Shown: positions 26,869 through 36,930 of the stretch, one piece after another | Position numbering within the stretch: the first letter of the stretch is position 1 | Layout of the letters: every line of letters begins with the position of its first letter | Assembly: GCF_007096635.1 (NCBI RefSeq) | Contig: NZ_VKAA01000006.1 | Location: 48,003-112,002, forward strand | Direction: 5' to 3' | Length of the DNA stretch: 64,000 nucleotides | DNA from: Mycolicibacterium sp. 018/SC-01/001 | GTDB lineage: Bacteria; Actinomycetota; Actinomycetes; Mycobacteriales; Mycobacteriaceae | Position numbers and translations under genes: made by a program | The notes under the pieces: model-generated | The model's database searches: none | What the model saw: only the letters and a program-made list of their open reading frames with translations | Told to the model about the DNA's origin: nothing

Positions 26869-29259
26869 CTAGGCCGCGGACGTGACGCGGTAGACGTCGT
26901 AGACGCCCTCCACGTTGCGCACCACGTTGAGCACGTGGCCCAAGTGTTTCGGGTCGCCCATCTCGAACGTGAAGCGGCTGATCGCGACCCTGTCGTTCGA
27001 CGTCGTCACCGACGCCGACAGGATGTTCACCTTCTCGTCGGCGAGCACGCGCGTGACATCGGAGAGCAATCGGTGTCGGTCGAGCGCCTCGACCTGGATC
27101 GCGACCAGGAAGACCGACGACGGCGACGGCGCCCACTGCACGTCGATGATCCGCTCGGACTGCTTCTCCAGCGAGGCCGCGTTCGTGCAATCGGTGCGGT
27201 GCACGCTGACGCCGCCGCCGCGGGTCACGAAGCCCATGATCACGTCGCCCGGCACCGGCGTGCAGCACTTGGCCAGCTTGCACAACACCCCGGGAGCGCC
27301 CGGCACCGAGACACCGACGTCATCGCTGGTGCGCTGCCGCACCGGCATGGTCGCCGGGGTGGACCGCTCGGCAAGCTCGTCGGCCGCCTCGTCGTCGCCG
27401 CCGATCTGCGCGACCAACCGCTGCACGACGTGGCGCGCCGACACATGGCCCTCGCCGACCGCCGTGTAGAGCGCGGAGACGTCGAGGTAGCGCAACTCCC
27501 GCGCCAGCGCGGCCATCGTCTCGGCATTCATCAAGCGCTGCAACGGAAGTCCGCCGCGGCGCACCTCCCGCGCGATCGCGTCCTTGCCCGATTCGAGAGC
27601 CTCTTCGCGCCGCTCCTTGGCGAACCACTGCCGGATCTTGGCCTTCGCTCGCGGTGACACCACGAACGTCTGCCAGTCCCGCGACGGCCCGGCGTTGGCG
27701 GCCTTCGATGTGAAGACCTCGACCACTTCCCCGTTCTCGAGCTTGCGCTCGAGCGCGACGAGCCGGCCGTTGACGCGGGCGCCGATGCAGCGGTGCCCCA
27801 CCTCGGTGTGCACGGCATAGGCGAAGTCCACCGGCGTCGACCCAGTCGGCAACGTGATGACGTCGCCCTTCGGGGTGAACACGAAGATCTCCTGCACCGC
27901 GAGGTCGTAGCGCAGCGATTCGAGGAACTCGCCGGGGTCGGCGGCTTCCCGCTGCCAGTCGAGGAGCTGCCGCATCCAGGCCATGTCATCGATCTCGTTG
28001 GCGGTGTGGCCGGCCGGAACCCCGTTGCGCCCCTTGGATTCCTTGTAACGCCAGTGCGCGGCGATGCCGTACTCGGCCGTCTTGTGCATGTCCGTGGTGC
28101 GGATCTGCACCTCCAACGGCTTGCCCTCCGGACCGACGACCGTGGTGTGCAGAGACTGGTACACCCCGAAGCGCGGCTGGGCGATGTAGTCCTTGAACCG
28201 GCCTGCGATCGGTTGCCACAGCGAGTGCACCACCCCGACGGCGGCGTAGCAGTCGCGCACCTCATCACACAGGATCCGGACCCCGACCAGGTCGTGGATG
28301 TCGTCGAAGTCGCGGCCCTTGACGATCATCTTCTGGTAGATCGACCAGTAGTGCTTGGGCCTGCCCTCGACGACGGCGTTGATCTTCGAGGCGTTGAGCG
28401 TTGCGGTGATCTCGGCGCGCACCTTGGCCAGATAGGTGTCGCGCGACGGCGCCCGGTCGGCGACCAGCCGCACGATCTCCTCGTATTTCTTGGGATGCAG
28501 GATCGCGAACGACAGATCCTCGAGCTCCCACTTGACCGTCGCCATGCCGAGCCGATGGGCAAGGGGCGCAATGACTTCCAGCGTCTCGCGGGCCTTGCGG
28601 GCCTGCTTCTCCGGCGGTAGGAACCGCATCGTGCGCATGTTGTGCAGCCGGTCGGCGACCTTGATCACCAGCACGCGGGGATCGCGGGCCATCGCGATGA
28701 TCATCTTGCGGATCGTTTCGCCTTCGGCCGCGGTGCCCAGCGCGACCTTGTCGAGCTTGGTGACCCCGTCGACGAGGTGGCCGACCTCGGTCCCGAACTC
28801 GGCGGTCAGCGCCTCGAGCGTGTAGCCGGTGTCCTCGACGGTGTCGTGCAGCAGCGCCGCGATCAGCGTCGTGGTGTCCATGCCGAGCTCGGCGAGGATG
28901 TTGGCCACCGCGAGCGGATGGGTGATGTAGGGATCGCCGGACTTGCGCAGCTGATCGGCGTGCCGTTCCTCGGCGACCTCGTAGGCCTTCTGCAGCAGGG
29001 TCAGGTCCGCTTTGGGGTAGATCTCGCGGTGGACCGAGACCAGGGGTTCCAGCACCGGGTTCACGGTGCTGCGCTGAGAGGTCATCCGGCGGGCGAGGCG
29101 AGCCCGCACCCGGCGCGACGCGCTGCTCGCCTTGGCGGCCTCGGTGCGGGCGGCGTCGGTGCGCGGCAGCTCCATCGGCTGAGTCTCGGGTCCGGCCGGC
29201 ACCGGCGGGGTCTGCACAGCCTGGTTCGCGCGCGGATCTGCCTGGATCTCGTTGGCCAT
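26869..29259 (-). CDS. relA: Bifunctional (p)ppGpp synthetase/hydrolase Rel
   Basis: A 796-residue long RelA/SpoT protein that makes and degrades the stringent alarmone. The HD hydrolase domain is intact ([27 protein letters not shown]). The synthetase domain follows ([52 protein letters not shown]). Next come a TGS domain ([25 protein letters not shown]) and a C-terminal ACT domain ending near the stop. The ATG at 29259 has GGAGG 5 bp upstream; a GTG at 29265 overlaps that site and is less likely. It is syntenic with Rv2583c. Confidence 0.96.
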   Translation of the reverse strand: MANEIQADPRANQAVQTPPVPAGPETQPMELPRTDAARTEAAKASSASRRVRARLARRMTSQRSTVNPVLEPLVSVHREIYPKADLTLLQKAYEVAEERHADQLRKSGDPYITHPLAVANILAELGMDTTTLIAALLHDTVEDTGYTLEALTAEFGTEVGHLVDGVTKLDKVALGTAAEGETIRKMIIAMARDPRVLVIKVADRLHNMRTMRFLPPEKQARKARETLEVIAPLAHRLGMATVKWELEDLSFAILHPKKYEEIVRLVADRAPSRDTYLAKVRAEITATLNASKINAVVEGRPKHYWSIYQKMIVKGRDFDDIHDLVGVRILCDEVRDCYAAVGVVHSLWQPIAGRFKDYIAQPRFGVYQSLHTTVVGPEGKPLEVQIRTTDMHKTAEYGIAAHWRYKESKGRNGVPAGHTANEIDDMAWMRQLLDWQREAADPGEFLESLRYDLAVQEIFVFTPKGDVITLPTGSTPVDFAYAVHTEVGHRCIGARVNGRLVALERKLENGEVVEVFTSKAANAGPSRDWQTFVVSPRAKAKIRQWFAKERREEALESGKDAIAREVRRGGLPLQRLMNAETMAALARELRYLDVSALYTAVGEGHVSARHVVQRLVAQIGGDDEAADELAERSTPATMPVRQRTSDDVGVSVPGAPGVLCKLAKCCTPVPGDVIMGFVTRGGGVSVHRTDCTNAASLEKQSERIIDVQWAPSPSSVFLVAIQVEALDRHRLLSDVTRVLADEKVNILSASVTTSNDRVAISRFTFEMGDPKHLGHVLNVVRNVEGVYDVYRVTSAA

Positions 29260-29300
29260 GCTCACCTCCGCTGATCAGCTGCTGTTCGCAGGATATCCCG

Positions 29301-29834
29301 TCACACGGTGTGCAGAGCCGTGACGGGCAGCGGCTCCAGGACGGACCGCCCGCCCAGTGCCGCGAGCTCCAGCATCACGATCGCTCCGCTCACCGTCGCA
29401 CCTGCTGCCGTGAGCAACTGATGGGTGGCCGCCAGTGTTCCCCCGGTGGCCAGGACGTCGTCGATCACCACGATCGTGCGGCCCGAGAGCTCGACGCCGT
29501 CGGCGGGCACCTCGAGAGTGGCGGTGCCGTACTCCAGGGTGTAGGTCTCGCTGATCACCGGCGGCGGGAGCTTGCCGCCCTTACGGACCGCGAGCACGCC
29601 GATGCCCAGGGAGATCGCCACGGCACCGCCGAGCAGGAAGCCCCGCGCGTCGACGCCGGCCACCAGGTCGGCCCCGCGGGCGATGTCGGCCATCGCAGCG
29701 CTCACCTCGGCCAGACCCCGGGCGTCGGCGAGTACCGGCGTCAGATCCTTGAACAGCACGCCCGGCTCGGGGAAGTCGGGCACCTCCCGCAGCAGCGAGG
29801 AGATCACCTGGCCGACGTCACGCGTCTGACTCAC
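29301..29834 (-). CDS. apt: Adenine phosphoribosyltransferase
   Basis: A 177-residue purine-salvage enzyme making AMP from adenine and PRPP. The PRPP-binding motif is [12 protein letters not shown], and the family start [19 protein letters not shown] is clear. The GTG at 29834 overlaps the stop of the upstream lipoprotein gene by GTGA. It lies just upstream of rel, an arrangement conserved in mycobacteria. Confidence 0.94.
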   Translation of the reverse strand: MSQTRDVGQVISSLLREVPDFPEPGVLFKDLTPVLADARGLAEVSAAMADIARGADLVAGVDARGFLLGGAVAISLGIGVLAVRKGGKLPPPVISETYTLEYGTATLEVPADGVELSGRTIVVIDDVLATGGTLAATHQLLTAAGATVSGAIVMLELAALGGRSVLEPLPVTALHTV

Positions 29835-31501
29835 TGACTCAGCTTCCATCGGTCCATGTTCCATCCCGCCCCCCAGCGCGTCGGATTGGCGCTCACCGCA
29901 TACATCTTCGTCGACGCGAGCAGGGTGCGCTGCTGACGGTACAGCGGCAGCGTGGGCATGTCGCCCCACAGGATCGGACCGGCCTCGGCGAGCAACCGGG
30001 AGATCTCCTTGGGGTCCGAGGTGACCGCCAGGGTGGCGATGATGCCGTCGATGCGTTCGTTGGCGTACCGCGGCAGGTTGTTGCCGTCACCGCTGTAAAG
30101 GGTGTAGGCGTCCATCGCCGACGAGCCGGTCGAGCCGCTGCCCGTCGCCCCGCCGGTGCTCGCGATCAGCACGTCGATCACGTTGTCGCGCAATGACTGT
30201 GGGCCGACGTTCGCCCCCGCCGCGTCCTGCACCGTGATTCCGGCCGGCGCACAAGCCTTCGCCATCGCGCCGACGGCGGCGGCCAGCCGGGCGTTGGGCG
30301 ACTGGTACCCGACACGCACTGTCAGCGGCTGGTTGCCCAGGGCCGCCCGCGCGGCGTCGGGATTGCTCGCCACGAAATCGTTGACCTGCGGCGTGGCCTC
30401 CGCGGCCGTGTAGGCGTCTTCGGCCGCGGCGTTGAGCCGCGAGTTGGCCGTCGGCACCCCCGCGTTGCGGGCGATGACGTCACGCGGTGTGCACGACGCG
30501 ACGGCACGGCGGGCGGGCACCGCGGCCAGCGGTCCCTGCGGCGCGAAGATCACCTGTTCGATGCCCGCCGATGCCGAGTCCGAGCGGGTGTAGTCGTCGG
30601 GCAAATTCAGCGAGCCCGCGGACCCGGCGGCGATGTCGACGACGTCGTAGGCGCCCTCGTTCACCCGGTCCTGCAGGTCCGAGCGGCGCGGCCACACCGT
30701 GATCCTGCCGGTGATCGCCTTCGTGCCCCACCACTTGTCGTTGGCGACCAGCACCACTGCGCCGTCGCCGGTGACCGAGTCGATCCGGTAGGGCCCCGAG
30801 GACGGAAACCGCTTGAGGTCGAGGTCGGGGGTCAGGTTCCAGGTGCTGTTCCACGCCTGGGCGATCCGCTCGACCGTGGGCCCGTCGTTGCCGAGCAGAG
30901 CCCTGGTCACCCCGCCGTCGCCGAGACCGAGTTCGTCGGCGATGACGTGCGAGGGCATCAGCGACGTCGCCGCGAACAACTGGCCGTAATCGGTGAAGGC
31001 CCGGTCCTGCGCGAAGCTGACGCGGGCCTTCTTCTGGCCGGGCGTGCAGTCGATCGTCGCGATGTCGATGTAGCCGGCGCGGCTGGCCGCATCGAAACTC
31101 GGGAACCGGCCCGACTGCGCGGCCCACGCCAGGACCATGTCGTCGCATGTGATCGGCTTGCCGTCGGAGTAGACGGCCTCGGGCTTGATCTCGTAGTCGA
31201 GCACCAGCGGGCTGCGACCGACCACCGCGATGGTGCCGAAGTCGTGGTCGCCGACGATCTGGCCGTCGGGGCCGTGGTAGTTGAACCCGGTCAGCACGCG
31301 GGCGAACGCCTGCGGGCCACCCGAGGCGGCACCGGCGACCGTGTTGGTGTTGTACGTCGACAGCGTGCCGTCGATCGCATAGTCGATCGCGTCGGCGGCC
31401 CCCGATGAACACGACGACAGACCGAACGCGCCGAGGACGGCGAGTACAGCCGTGACGGCGGCAACGACTCGAACACGGCACGCACGGGTGCGGTGGGCCA
31501 T
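29831..31501 (-). CDS. Family 5 extracellular solute-binding lipoprotein (peptide-binding)
   Basis: A 556-residue lipoprotein with a signal peptide ending in GLSSC (lipobox) and a family 5 (DppA/OppA) binding fold. Visible features are [24 protein letters not shown] in the middle and a late [11 protein letters not shown]. No permease or ATPase genes adjoin it, so it may work with a distant transporter or have another role at the secretion locus. It lies between secF and apt, as in Rv2585c. Confidence 0.88.
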   Translation of the reverse strand: MAHRTRACRVRVVAAVTAVLAVLGAFGLSSCSSGAADAIDYAIDGTLSTYNTNTVAGAASGGPQAFARVLTGFNYHGPDGQIVGDHDFGTIAVVGRSPLVLDYEIKPEAVYSDGKPITCDDMVLAWAAQSGRFPSFDAASRAGYIDIATIDCTPGQKKARVSFAQDRAFTDYGQLFAATSLMPSHVIADELGLGDGGVTRALLGNDGPTVERIAQAWNSTWNLTPDLDLKRFPSSGPYRIDSVTGDGAVVLVANDKWWGTKAITGRITVWPRRSDLQDRVNEGAYDVVDIAAGSAGSLNLPDDYTRSDSASAGIEQVIFAPQGPLAAVPARRAVASCTPRDVIARNAGVPTANSRLNAAAEDAYTAAEATPQVNDFVASNPDAARAALGNQPLTVRVGYQSPNARLAAAVGAMAKACAPAGITVQDAAGANVGPQSLRDNVIDVLIASTGGATGSGSTGSSAMDAYTLYSGDGNNLPRYANERIDGIIATLAVTSDPKEISRLLAEAGPILWGDMPTLPLYRQQRTLLASTKMYAVSANPTRWGAGWNMDRWKLSQ

Positions 31502-31516
31502 CGGACCTACCGCTCC

Positions 31517-32800
31517 CTAGCGCTTTCCGGTGCTTCGCTTACCCGACGGCCGGCCTGTCCGGCTCGACGTCGGCCTGATCGGCCGGGCCCCCGGAGCGGG
31601 CTTGTCCGGCGCCGGGCCGGCCGGGGTGGTGACCACCGTGGGCTCCGGCTCGGCCGCGGAGGCCTCGGCGTCGTCCTCGAAGGTGGCGTCCCCGCTCCCG
31701 GCCTTGGCGGCGATCGTCTTGCGACGGTTGAGCACCCGGCGGGTGTGCTTGCTGACCAGATCGGTGCGCTCGCGCAGGCTGACCAGCAGCGGCGTGGCGA
31801 AGAAGATCGACGAGTAGGTGCCCACGATCACGCCGACGAGCTGCACCAGCGCCAGGTCCATCAGCGTGCCCACGCCGAGCAGCCACACCGCGATGACCAT
31901 CAGCGCGATGATCGGCAGCACGGAGATGAGGCTCGTGTTGATCGACCGCATGAAGGTCTGGTTGACCGCGAGGTTGGCCTGTTCGGCGAACGTCCTGCGC
32001 GTGGTGTGCTCGAAGCCCTCGGTGTTCTCCTCGACCTTGTCGAACACGATCACCGTGTCGTAGAGCGAGAAACCGAGAATCGTCAGCAACCCGATCACCG
32101 TGGCCGGCGTGACCTCGAAGCCCACGAGCGCATACACCCCGGCGGTGACGACGAGGTCGAACACCAGCGTCAGCAACGCGGCGATCGCCATGTACCGCTC
32201 GTAGCGCACGGTGATGTAGATGGCAGCCAATACGAGGAACACGACCAGCGCAATCAACGCCTTCTGCGTGATCTGGCCGCCCCACGTCTCCGACACCGCC
32301 GAGTCGCTGATGACCTGCTTGCTCGGCTGGCCGTCGTCGCCCTTGGGTTGGAACTGGTCGAACAGCGCGGTGCGCAGCTTCTCGGTCTCGTCGTTGCTCA
32401 GTGTCTCCGACCGGATCTGGAAGGTCGCGGAGTTTCCGCTGCCGACGACGACCACCGACTCCGGCGGCTTGCCGATCGCGTTGTTGAACACCGTCTCGAC
32501 CTGGGAGGTGGTGGCCTGCCCATCGCCGCGCGGGAACGACACCTTGGTGCCGCCCTCGAAGTCGATGCCGAAGGTGAAGCCGCGCAACACGATCGCTGCG
32601 ACGGCGATCGCGACGATGATCCCGCTGACTGCGTACCACAGTTTGCGGCGGCCGATGACCTCGAAGGCACCGGTGCCGGTGTAGAGGCGGACGAAGAACC
32701 CGTGCTTGGGCGCGTCGGCGGCGCTGGCCTCCAGATCGGGTGCCTCCACGGCGCCCGATTCGAGCGCCTCGCCGCGACGATGCGAACTACTGCGTGCCAT
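31517..32800 (-). CDS. secF: Protein translocase subunit SecF
   Basis: A 427-residue membrane protein of the SecDF complex, which uses the proton gradient to pull secreted proteins across the membrane. Six hydrophobic helices are seen. The first is followed by FTFGIDFEGGTKVSF, and the RND-type core contains LLTILGFSLYDTVIVFDKVEEN. A Pro/Ala/Thr-rich tail with basic end (residues about 370-427) is disordered. It lies 3 bp downstream of secD. Confidence 0.94.
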   Translation of the reverse strand: MARSSSHRRGEALESGAVEAPDLEASAADAPKHGFFVRLYTGTGAFEVIGRRKLWYAVSGIIVAIAVAAIVLRGFTFGIDFEGGTKVSFPRGDGQATTSQVETVFNNAIGKPPESVVVVGSGNSATFQIRSETLSNDETEKLRTALFDQFQPKGDDGQPSKQVISDSAVSETWGGQITQKALIALVVFLVLAAIYITVRYERYMAIAALLTLVFDLVVTAGVYALVGFEVTPATVIGLLTILGFSLYDTVIVFDKVEENTEGFEHTTRRTFAEQANLAVNQTFMRSINTSLISVLPIIALMVIAVWLLGVGTLMDLALVQLVGVIVGTYSSIFFATPLLVSLRERTDLVSKHTRRVLNRRKTIAAKAGSGDATFEDDAEASAAEPEPTVVTTPAGPAPDKPAPGARPIRPTSSRTGRPSGKRSTGKR

Positions 32801-32803
32801 GCG

Positions 32804-34633
32804 TCATCCCCGTCCCGCCGCGGATGCGGCCGCTCGGCGTTCGCGGGCGATCTGCTGCACGGCGCCCAGGCCGTTCAGCGACGGCTTGGCCATCGCGGGC
32901 GACTTCGATGCGAAGTACAGCAGCGGCCAGGTCACCAGGAACACGACGACCACGTCGAGGATCGTCGTCAGACCCAGCGTGAACGCGAAACCCTTCACCT
33001 GCCCGACGGCGAGGAAGTACAGCACCGCCGCCGCCAGGAACGTGACCGCGTTGCCCGACATGATGGTCTTGCGGGCGCGCGTCCAGCCTCGTGGTACCGC
33101 CGACCGGAACGACCGACCCTCGCGGATCTCGTCCTTGATGCGTTCGAAGAACACGACGAACGAGTCCGCTGTCGTACCGATGCCGATGATCAGACCCGCG
33201 ATACCGGCCAGGTCCAGGGTGTAACCGATGTAGCGGCCCAGCAGCACCAGGATCGCGAACACCATCGCGCCCGAGGCGACCAGCGACAGGGCCACCAGCA
33301 GCCCGAGCACCCGGTAGTAGAGCATCGAGTACAGCAGCACCGCGACCAGTCCGACCGCACCGGCGATCAGTCCCGCCCGCAGCGACGACAGGCCGAGCGT
33401 CGCCGACACCGTCTCGGCTTCTGAGGACTCGAACGACAGCGGCAGCGAGCCGTATTTGAGGACGTTGGCGAGTTCGCGTGCCGAGTCGGCGGTGAACTGG
33501 CCGGTGATCTGGGTGCGTCCGCCGGGGATCGCCTCGTTGATGACGGGCGCGCTGACCACCTTGGAGTCCAGCACGAACGCGGTCTGCGTGCCGACGTTGG
33601 CCGCGGTGAAATCGGCCCACACCTTGGCTGCGTCGCTCTTGAACTCGACGTCGACGACGTACTCGCCGCGCTGCTGATCCAGGCCCGATGTCGCGTTCGC
33701 GATGCCCTCACCGCTGATGATCGACTTGTCGAGCAGGTAGACCTCCTTGCCGTCCTGCGAGCAGGTCACCAGCGGCAGGTTCGGGTCGTCGTTGCCGGCC
33801 AGCACGTCGTCGTCACCGCAGCGGGTGGCCTGGAACTGCAGGGCGAGGATCTGGATGGCCTGCTCGGAGCTCTGGCGCAACCGCTTCTCGTCCTGGATGC
33901 GCTGCGCGAGCGGCACGTTGCGTCCGCCCGGCGCGGGCGGGGCGCCCGGCGCGGGTGAGATCGTCGGCCCCGGCGGGGCGGGGTTCGGCGCCGGAGCAGG
34001 GCTCGGGTTCGGGCTCGGCGCAGGCTGCTGCGGGAACGGACGCGGCTGAGGGGCCGGCGCGGGCGCCGGCGGCTCGAGCGGCGGCAGCCCCGGGATGTCG
34101 GCGTCGGGGGCACCGCCGGGACCGCCGGCGCCGGGCGGCAGGCCCGGAACAGCGGCACCGGGTGGCAGGCCGGGAACCGCGCCGGGCGGGGCCCCTGGCG
34201 CTCCCGGGGGCGCGCCCGCGGGACCGGCCTGTTCGGGGGGCCCTTGACCGGCCGCCGGGATCGCATGGATGACGGGGCGGATGTAGAGCCGAGCCGTCTG
34301 GCCGAGGTTGCGCGCCTCGCTGGTGTCGTTACCGGGAACCGTGATCACGAGGTTCTGACCGTCGATGATGACCTCGGACCCCGACACACCCAGGCCGTCG
34401 ACGCGGGCGCTGATGATCTGCTGCGCCTGGTTGAGGGCGTCGCGCGACGGAGGCGACCCGTCCGGCGTGCGGGCGGTCAGCGTGACGCGGGTACCGCCCT
34501 GCAGGTCGATGCCGAGTTTGGGGTCGGCCTTTTTGTCACCGGTCAGGAAGACCAGCAGGTAGGCACCGATCAGTAATGCCAGGAACAGGGCCAGGTAGCG
34601 GGCAGCATGCACCCTCGTCGAAGACGATGCCAC
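32804..34633 (-). CDS. secD: Protein translocase subunit SecD with Pro-rich insertion
   Basis: A 609-residue partner of SecF. It has one N-terminal helix (13-31) followed by [13 protein letters not shown], then the periplasmic P1 domain. P1 contains a long Pro/Gly/Ala-rich stretch at residues about 128-237, which is certainly disordered. The C-terminal five-helix bundle includes [25 protein letters not shown]. The start ATG is 86 bp from the yajC stop, so yajC-secD-secF are likely cotranscribed. Confidence 0.95.
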   Translation of the reverse strand: MASSSTRVHAARYLALFLALLIGAYLLVFLTGDKKADPKLGIDLQGGTRVTLTARTPDGSPPSRDALNQAQQIISARVDGLGVSGSEVIIDGQNLVITVPGNDTSEARNLGQTARLYIRPVIHAIPAAGQGPPEQAGPAGAPPGAPGAPPGAVPGLPPGAAVPGLPPGAGGPGGAPDADIPGLPPLEPPAPAPAPQPRPFPQQPAPSPNPSPAPAPNPAPPGPTISPAPGAPPAPGGRNVPLAQRIQDEKRLRQSSEQAIQILALQFQATRCGDDDVLAGNDDPNLPLVTCSQDGKEVYLLDKSIISGEGIANATSGLDQQRGEYVVDVEFKSDAAKVWADFTAANVGTQTAFVLDSKVVSAPVINEAIPGGRTQITGQFTADSARELANVLKYGSLPLSFESSEAETVSATLGLSSLRAGLIAGAVGLVAVLLYSMLYYRVLGLLVALSLVASGAMVFAILVLLGRYIGYTLDLAGIAGLIIGIGTTADSFVVFFERIKDEIREGRSFRSAVPRGWTRARKTIMSGNAVTFLAAAVLYFLAVGQVKGFAFTLGLTTILDVVVVFLVTWPLLYFASKSPAMAKPSLNGLGAVQQIARERRAAASAAGRG

Positions 34634-34719
34634 GTGTCTCCAGTCTCCTCGGGGTCAGGTCGTCAGGTCCCGCGACGGCGCGCAGTGACCCGCAAAGGGT
34701 ACGTGCCGCGACTGTCGGG

Positions 34720-35088
34720 TCAGCTGTCAGTCTTGGTGTTGGGCCGTTCGGTCAGCTCGGTGGCACCCGATGCGGGCTCGGCCGGGAAACCGTCGTCCAC
34801 AGTGTCATCGTCGGTGTCGGCCTCGTCGACGTCGTCGGTGATGCGATCGCGCACCGCGAGCTTCATCCAGGTGGTGACGACCCCCGGCGCGATCTCGAGG
34901 TCCACCTCGTCGTCGGAGATCCCCGTGATCCGCCCGCGCAGGCCCGAGGTCGTGTGCACCTCGTCGCCGACGGTCAGCGAGTTGTGCAGATCGATGGTCG
35001 CCTGCATCGCCTTCTTCTGGCGCCGGGACGCGAAGTACATGAAGGCGCCCATGATGATGAGCAGGGGCAGGAAGACGAACAGGTCCAT
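34720..35088 (-). CDS. yajC: Preprotein translocase subunit YajC
   Basis: A 122-residue protein with one N-terminal membrane helix (MDLFVFLPLLIIMGAFMYF), the family RRQKKAM motif and the SLTVGDEVHTTSGLRG core. A Thr/Asp/Glu-rich acidic tail follows. The ATG at 35088 gives normal YajC length; the frame is open upstream without YajC character. It associates with SecDF. Confidence 0.93.
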   Translation of the reverse strand: MDLFVFLPLLIIMGAFMYFASRRQKKAMQATIDLHNSLTVGDEVHTTSGLRGRITGISDDEVDLEIAPGVVTTWMKLAVRDRITDDVDEADTDDDTVDDGFPAEPASGATELTERPNTKTDS

Positions 35089-35130
35089 GGCAGCAGTGTC
35101 TCTTCTGTTTCGTTGCGGTCTGTTTTCTCG

Positions 35131-35159
35131 GCGACCCCTGAACCCCGTCGAGGGGTCGC
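35131..35159. other. 9-bp hairpin in the yajC-gabT divergent region
   Basis: GCGACCCCT (35131-35139) and AGGGGTCGC (35151-35159) form a perfect 9-bp stem with an 11-base loop. It lies 43 bp upstream of yajC and well upstream of gabT, so it could be a leader structure or an operator. The rest of 35089-35370 has no coding evidence. Confidence 0.4.
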
Positions 35160-35370
35160 ACACATGAAGGAATTCGTTGACCAGTGTGCCATTGCGGACG
35201 GCACGCTCGGCTTCCCCCGCCGCACCGCTGCTTTCGGCGACGGATATCGTCGCCTGAATCCGCATCAGCCACCGAATCCGGTGTTTCACCCTCCAGATCT
35301 CGACGGATCGGTAGGGGCACCGGCTAGGCTCGGAAGGTCAGCGGCCCATCATCACAGGAGGTCCTTCCAG

Positions 35371-36714
35371 TTGAGCGCCCTCGAACAGAGCCGCCACCTC
35401 GCCACCGCCATCCCCGGCCCGCGCTCGCAGGAGCTGATCGCGCGCAAGACGGCGGCCGTCGCGGGCGGCGTCGGTAACACCATGCCCGTCTACGCGGCGC
35501 GCGCCTTCGGCGGCATCATCGAAGACGTCGACGGCAACCGGCTCATCGACCTCGGGTCCGGCATCGCCGTCACCACGGTCGGCAACGCGTCGCCTCGCGT
35601 GGTGAGCGCGGTGCAGGAGCAGGCCGCGCAGTTCACCCACACGTGTTTTATGGTGACCCCGTACGAGGGTTACGTCGCGGTGTGCGAGGCCCTCAACCGG
35701 CTCACTCCCGGCGACGGCGACAAGCGGTCCGCGCTGTTCAACTCCGGCTCGGAAGCAGTCGAGAACGCCGTCAAGATCGCGCGCAGCTACACCGGCAAGC
35801 AGGCGGTCGTCTCGTTCGACCACGCCTATCACGGGCGCACCAATCTCACGATGGCGCTGACCGCCAAGTCGATGCCCTACAAGCACGGCTTCGGCCCGTT
35901 CGCCCCGGAGATCTACCGGGCGCCGCTGTCCTACCCGTTCCGGGATGCGGAGTTCGGCGGCAAGGAGCTCGCCACCGACGGCGAACTCGCCGCCCGAAGG
36001 GCCATCACGATGATGGACAAGCAGGTCGGTGCCGACAATCTGGCCGCGATCATCATCGAACCGATCCAGGGCGAGGGCGGCTTCATCGTGCCCGCGGAGG
36101 GATTCCTGCCGACGCTGCTGCAGTGGTGCCGGGACAACGGTGTGGTGTTCATCGCCGACGAGGTGCAGACGGGCTTCGCCCGCACCGGAGCCATGTTCGC
36201 CTGCGAGCACGAGGGCATCGTGCCGGACCTGATCGTGACCGCCAAGGGCATCGCGGGCGGCATGCCCCTGTCGGCCGTGACGGGCCGCACCGAGATCATG
36301 GACGCGCCGCATGTCGGCGGCCTCGGCGGTACCTACGGCGGCAATCCGGTCGCGTGCGCGGCCGCATTGGCCACCATCGCGACGATCGAGGACGACGGCC
36401 TCGCGGCTCGCGCCGCGCAGATCGAAACGGTGATGAAGGAGCGCCTGGGCCGGCTGCAGGCCGAGGACGACCGCATCGGCGACGTCCGTGGCCGCGGCGC
36501 CATGATCGCCGTCGAACTGGTGAAGTCGGGGACCATCGAACCCGACGCCGAACTGACCAAGAAACTGAGCACGGCCGCGCATCAGGCCGGTGTCGTCGTG
36601 CTGACATGCGGCACGTTCGGCAACGTGCTGCGTTTCCTGCCGCCTCTGACGATCAGCGACGAACTCCTCGACGAGGGGCTCGACGTCCTGGAATTGCTGC
36701 TGCGCGACCTGTGA
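35371..36714 (+). CDS. gabT: 4-aminobutyrate aminotransferase
   Basis: A 447-residue class III PLP aminotransferase that converts GABA to succinic semialdehyde. Motifs are RSALFNSGSEAVENAVKIAR, FDHAYHGRTNLTMAL, FIADEVQTGFARTG and the PLP-binding Lys in TAKGIAGGMPLS. The TTG at 35371 is chosen because a perfect AGGAGG (35356-35361) lies 9 bp before it; the frame is open upstream but without family resemblance. It matches Rv2589. Confidence 0.95.
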   Translation: MSALEQSRHLATAIPGPRSQELIARKTAAVAGGVGNTMPVYAARAFGGIIEDVDGNRLIDLGSGIAVTTVGNASPRVVSAVQEQAAQFTHTCFMVTPYEGYVAVCEALNRLTPGDGDKRSALFNSGSEAVENAVKIARSYTGKQAVVSFDHAYHGRTNLTMALTAKSMPYKHGFGPFAPEIYRAPLSYPFRDAEFGGKELATDGELAARRAITMMDKQVGADNLAAIIIEPIQGEGGFIVPAEGFLPTLLQWCRDNGVVFIADEVQTGFARTGAMFACEHEGIVPDLIVTAKGIAGGMPLSAVTGRTEIMDAPHVGGLGGTYGGNPVACAAALATIATIEDDGLAARAAQIETVMKERLGRLQAEDDRIGDVRGRGAMIAVELVKSGTIEPDAELTKKLSTAAHQAGVVVLTCGTFGNVLRFLPPLTISDELLDEGLDVLELLLRDL

Positions 36715-36854
36715 GCCACGTCACCGGCAAACGCTGCGGCCGCGACGAGCTGTGATGCAAATCAAGTTTCAACTGCGGCGGAGTAGCCGGGATGGCGCCC
36801 CGCGGCAATTCACAGCAACCTGACAGCTCCCCCGGGCCGATCTTCGGAATACGC

Positions 36855-36867
36855 TTAGTTTTACTAA
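36855..36867. promoter_or_regulatory. AT-rich palindrome upstream of car
   Basis: TTAGTTTTACTAA is a perfect 5-bp inverted repeat around TTT in otherwise GC-rich DNA, 63 bp before the carboxylic acid reductase start. This is the size and form of a TetR-type operator; no regulator gene lies beside it. Confidence 0.45.
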
Positions 36868-36930
36868 CGTAGTTTTCTGGTGGACGCGCGATTGCGCCCC
36901 CACTGACAACGTGTTCCGAAGGATTTTCTG

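Noticed and set aside
31493..33424. A 643-codon plus-strand frame opposite secF and secD.
   Set aside because: Antisense to conserved translocase genes; rich in Arg, His and Gln, with no domain.
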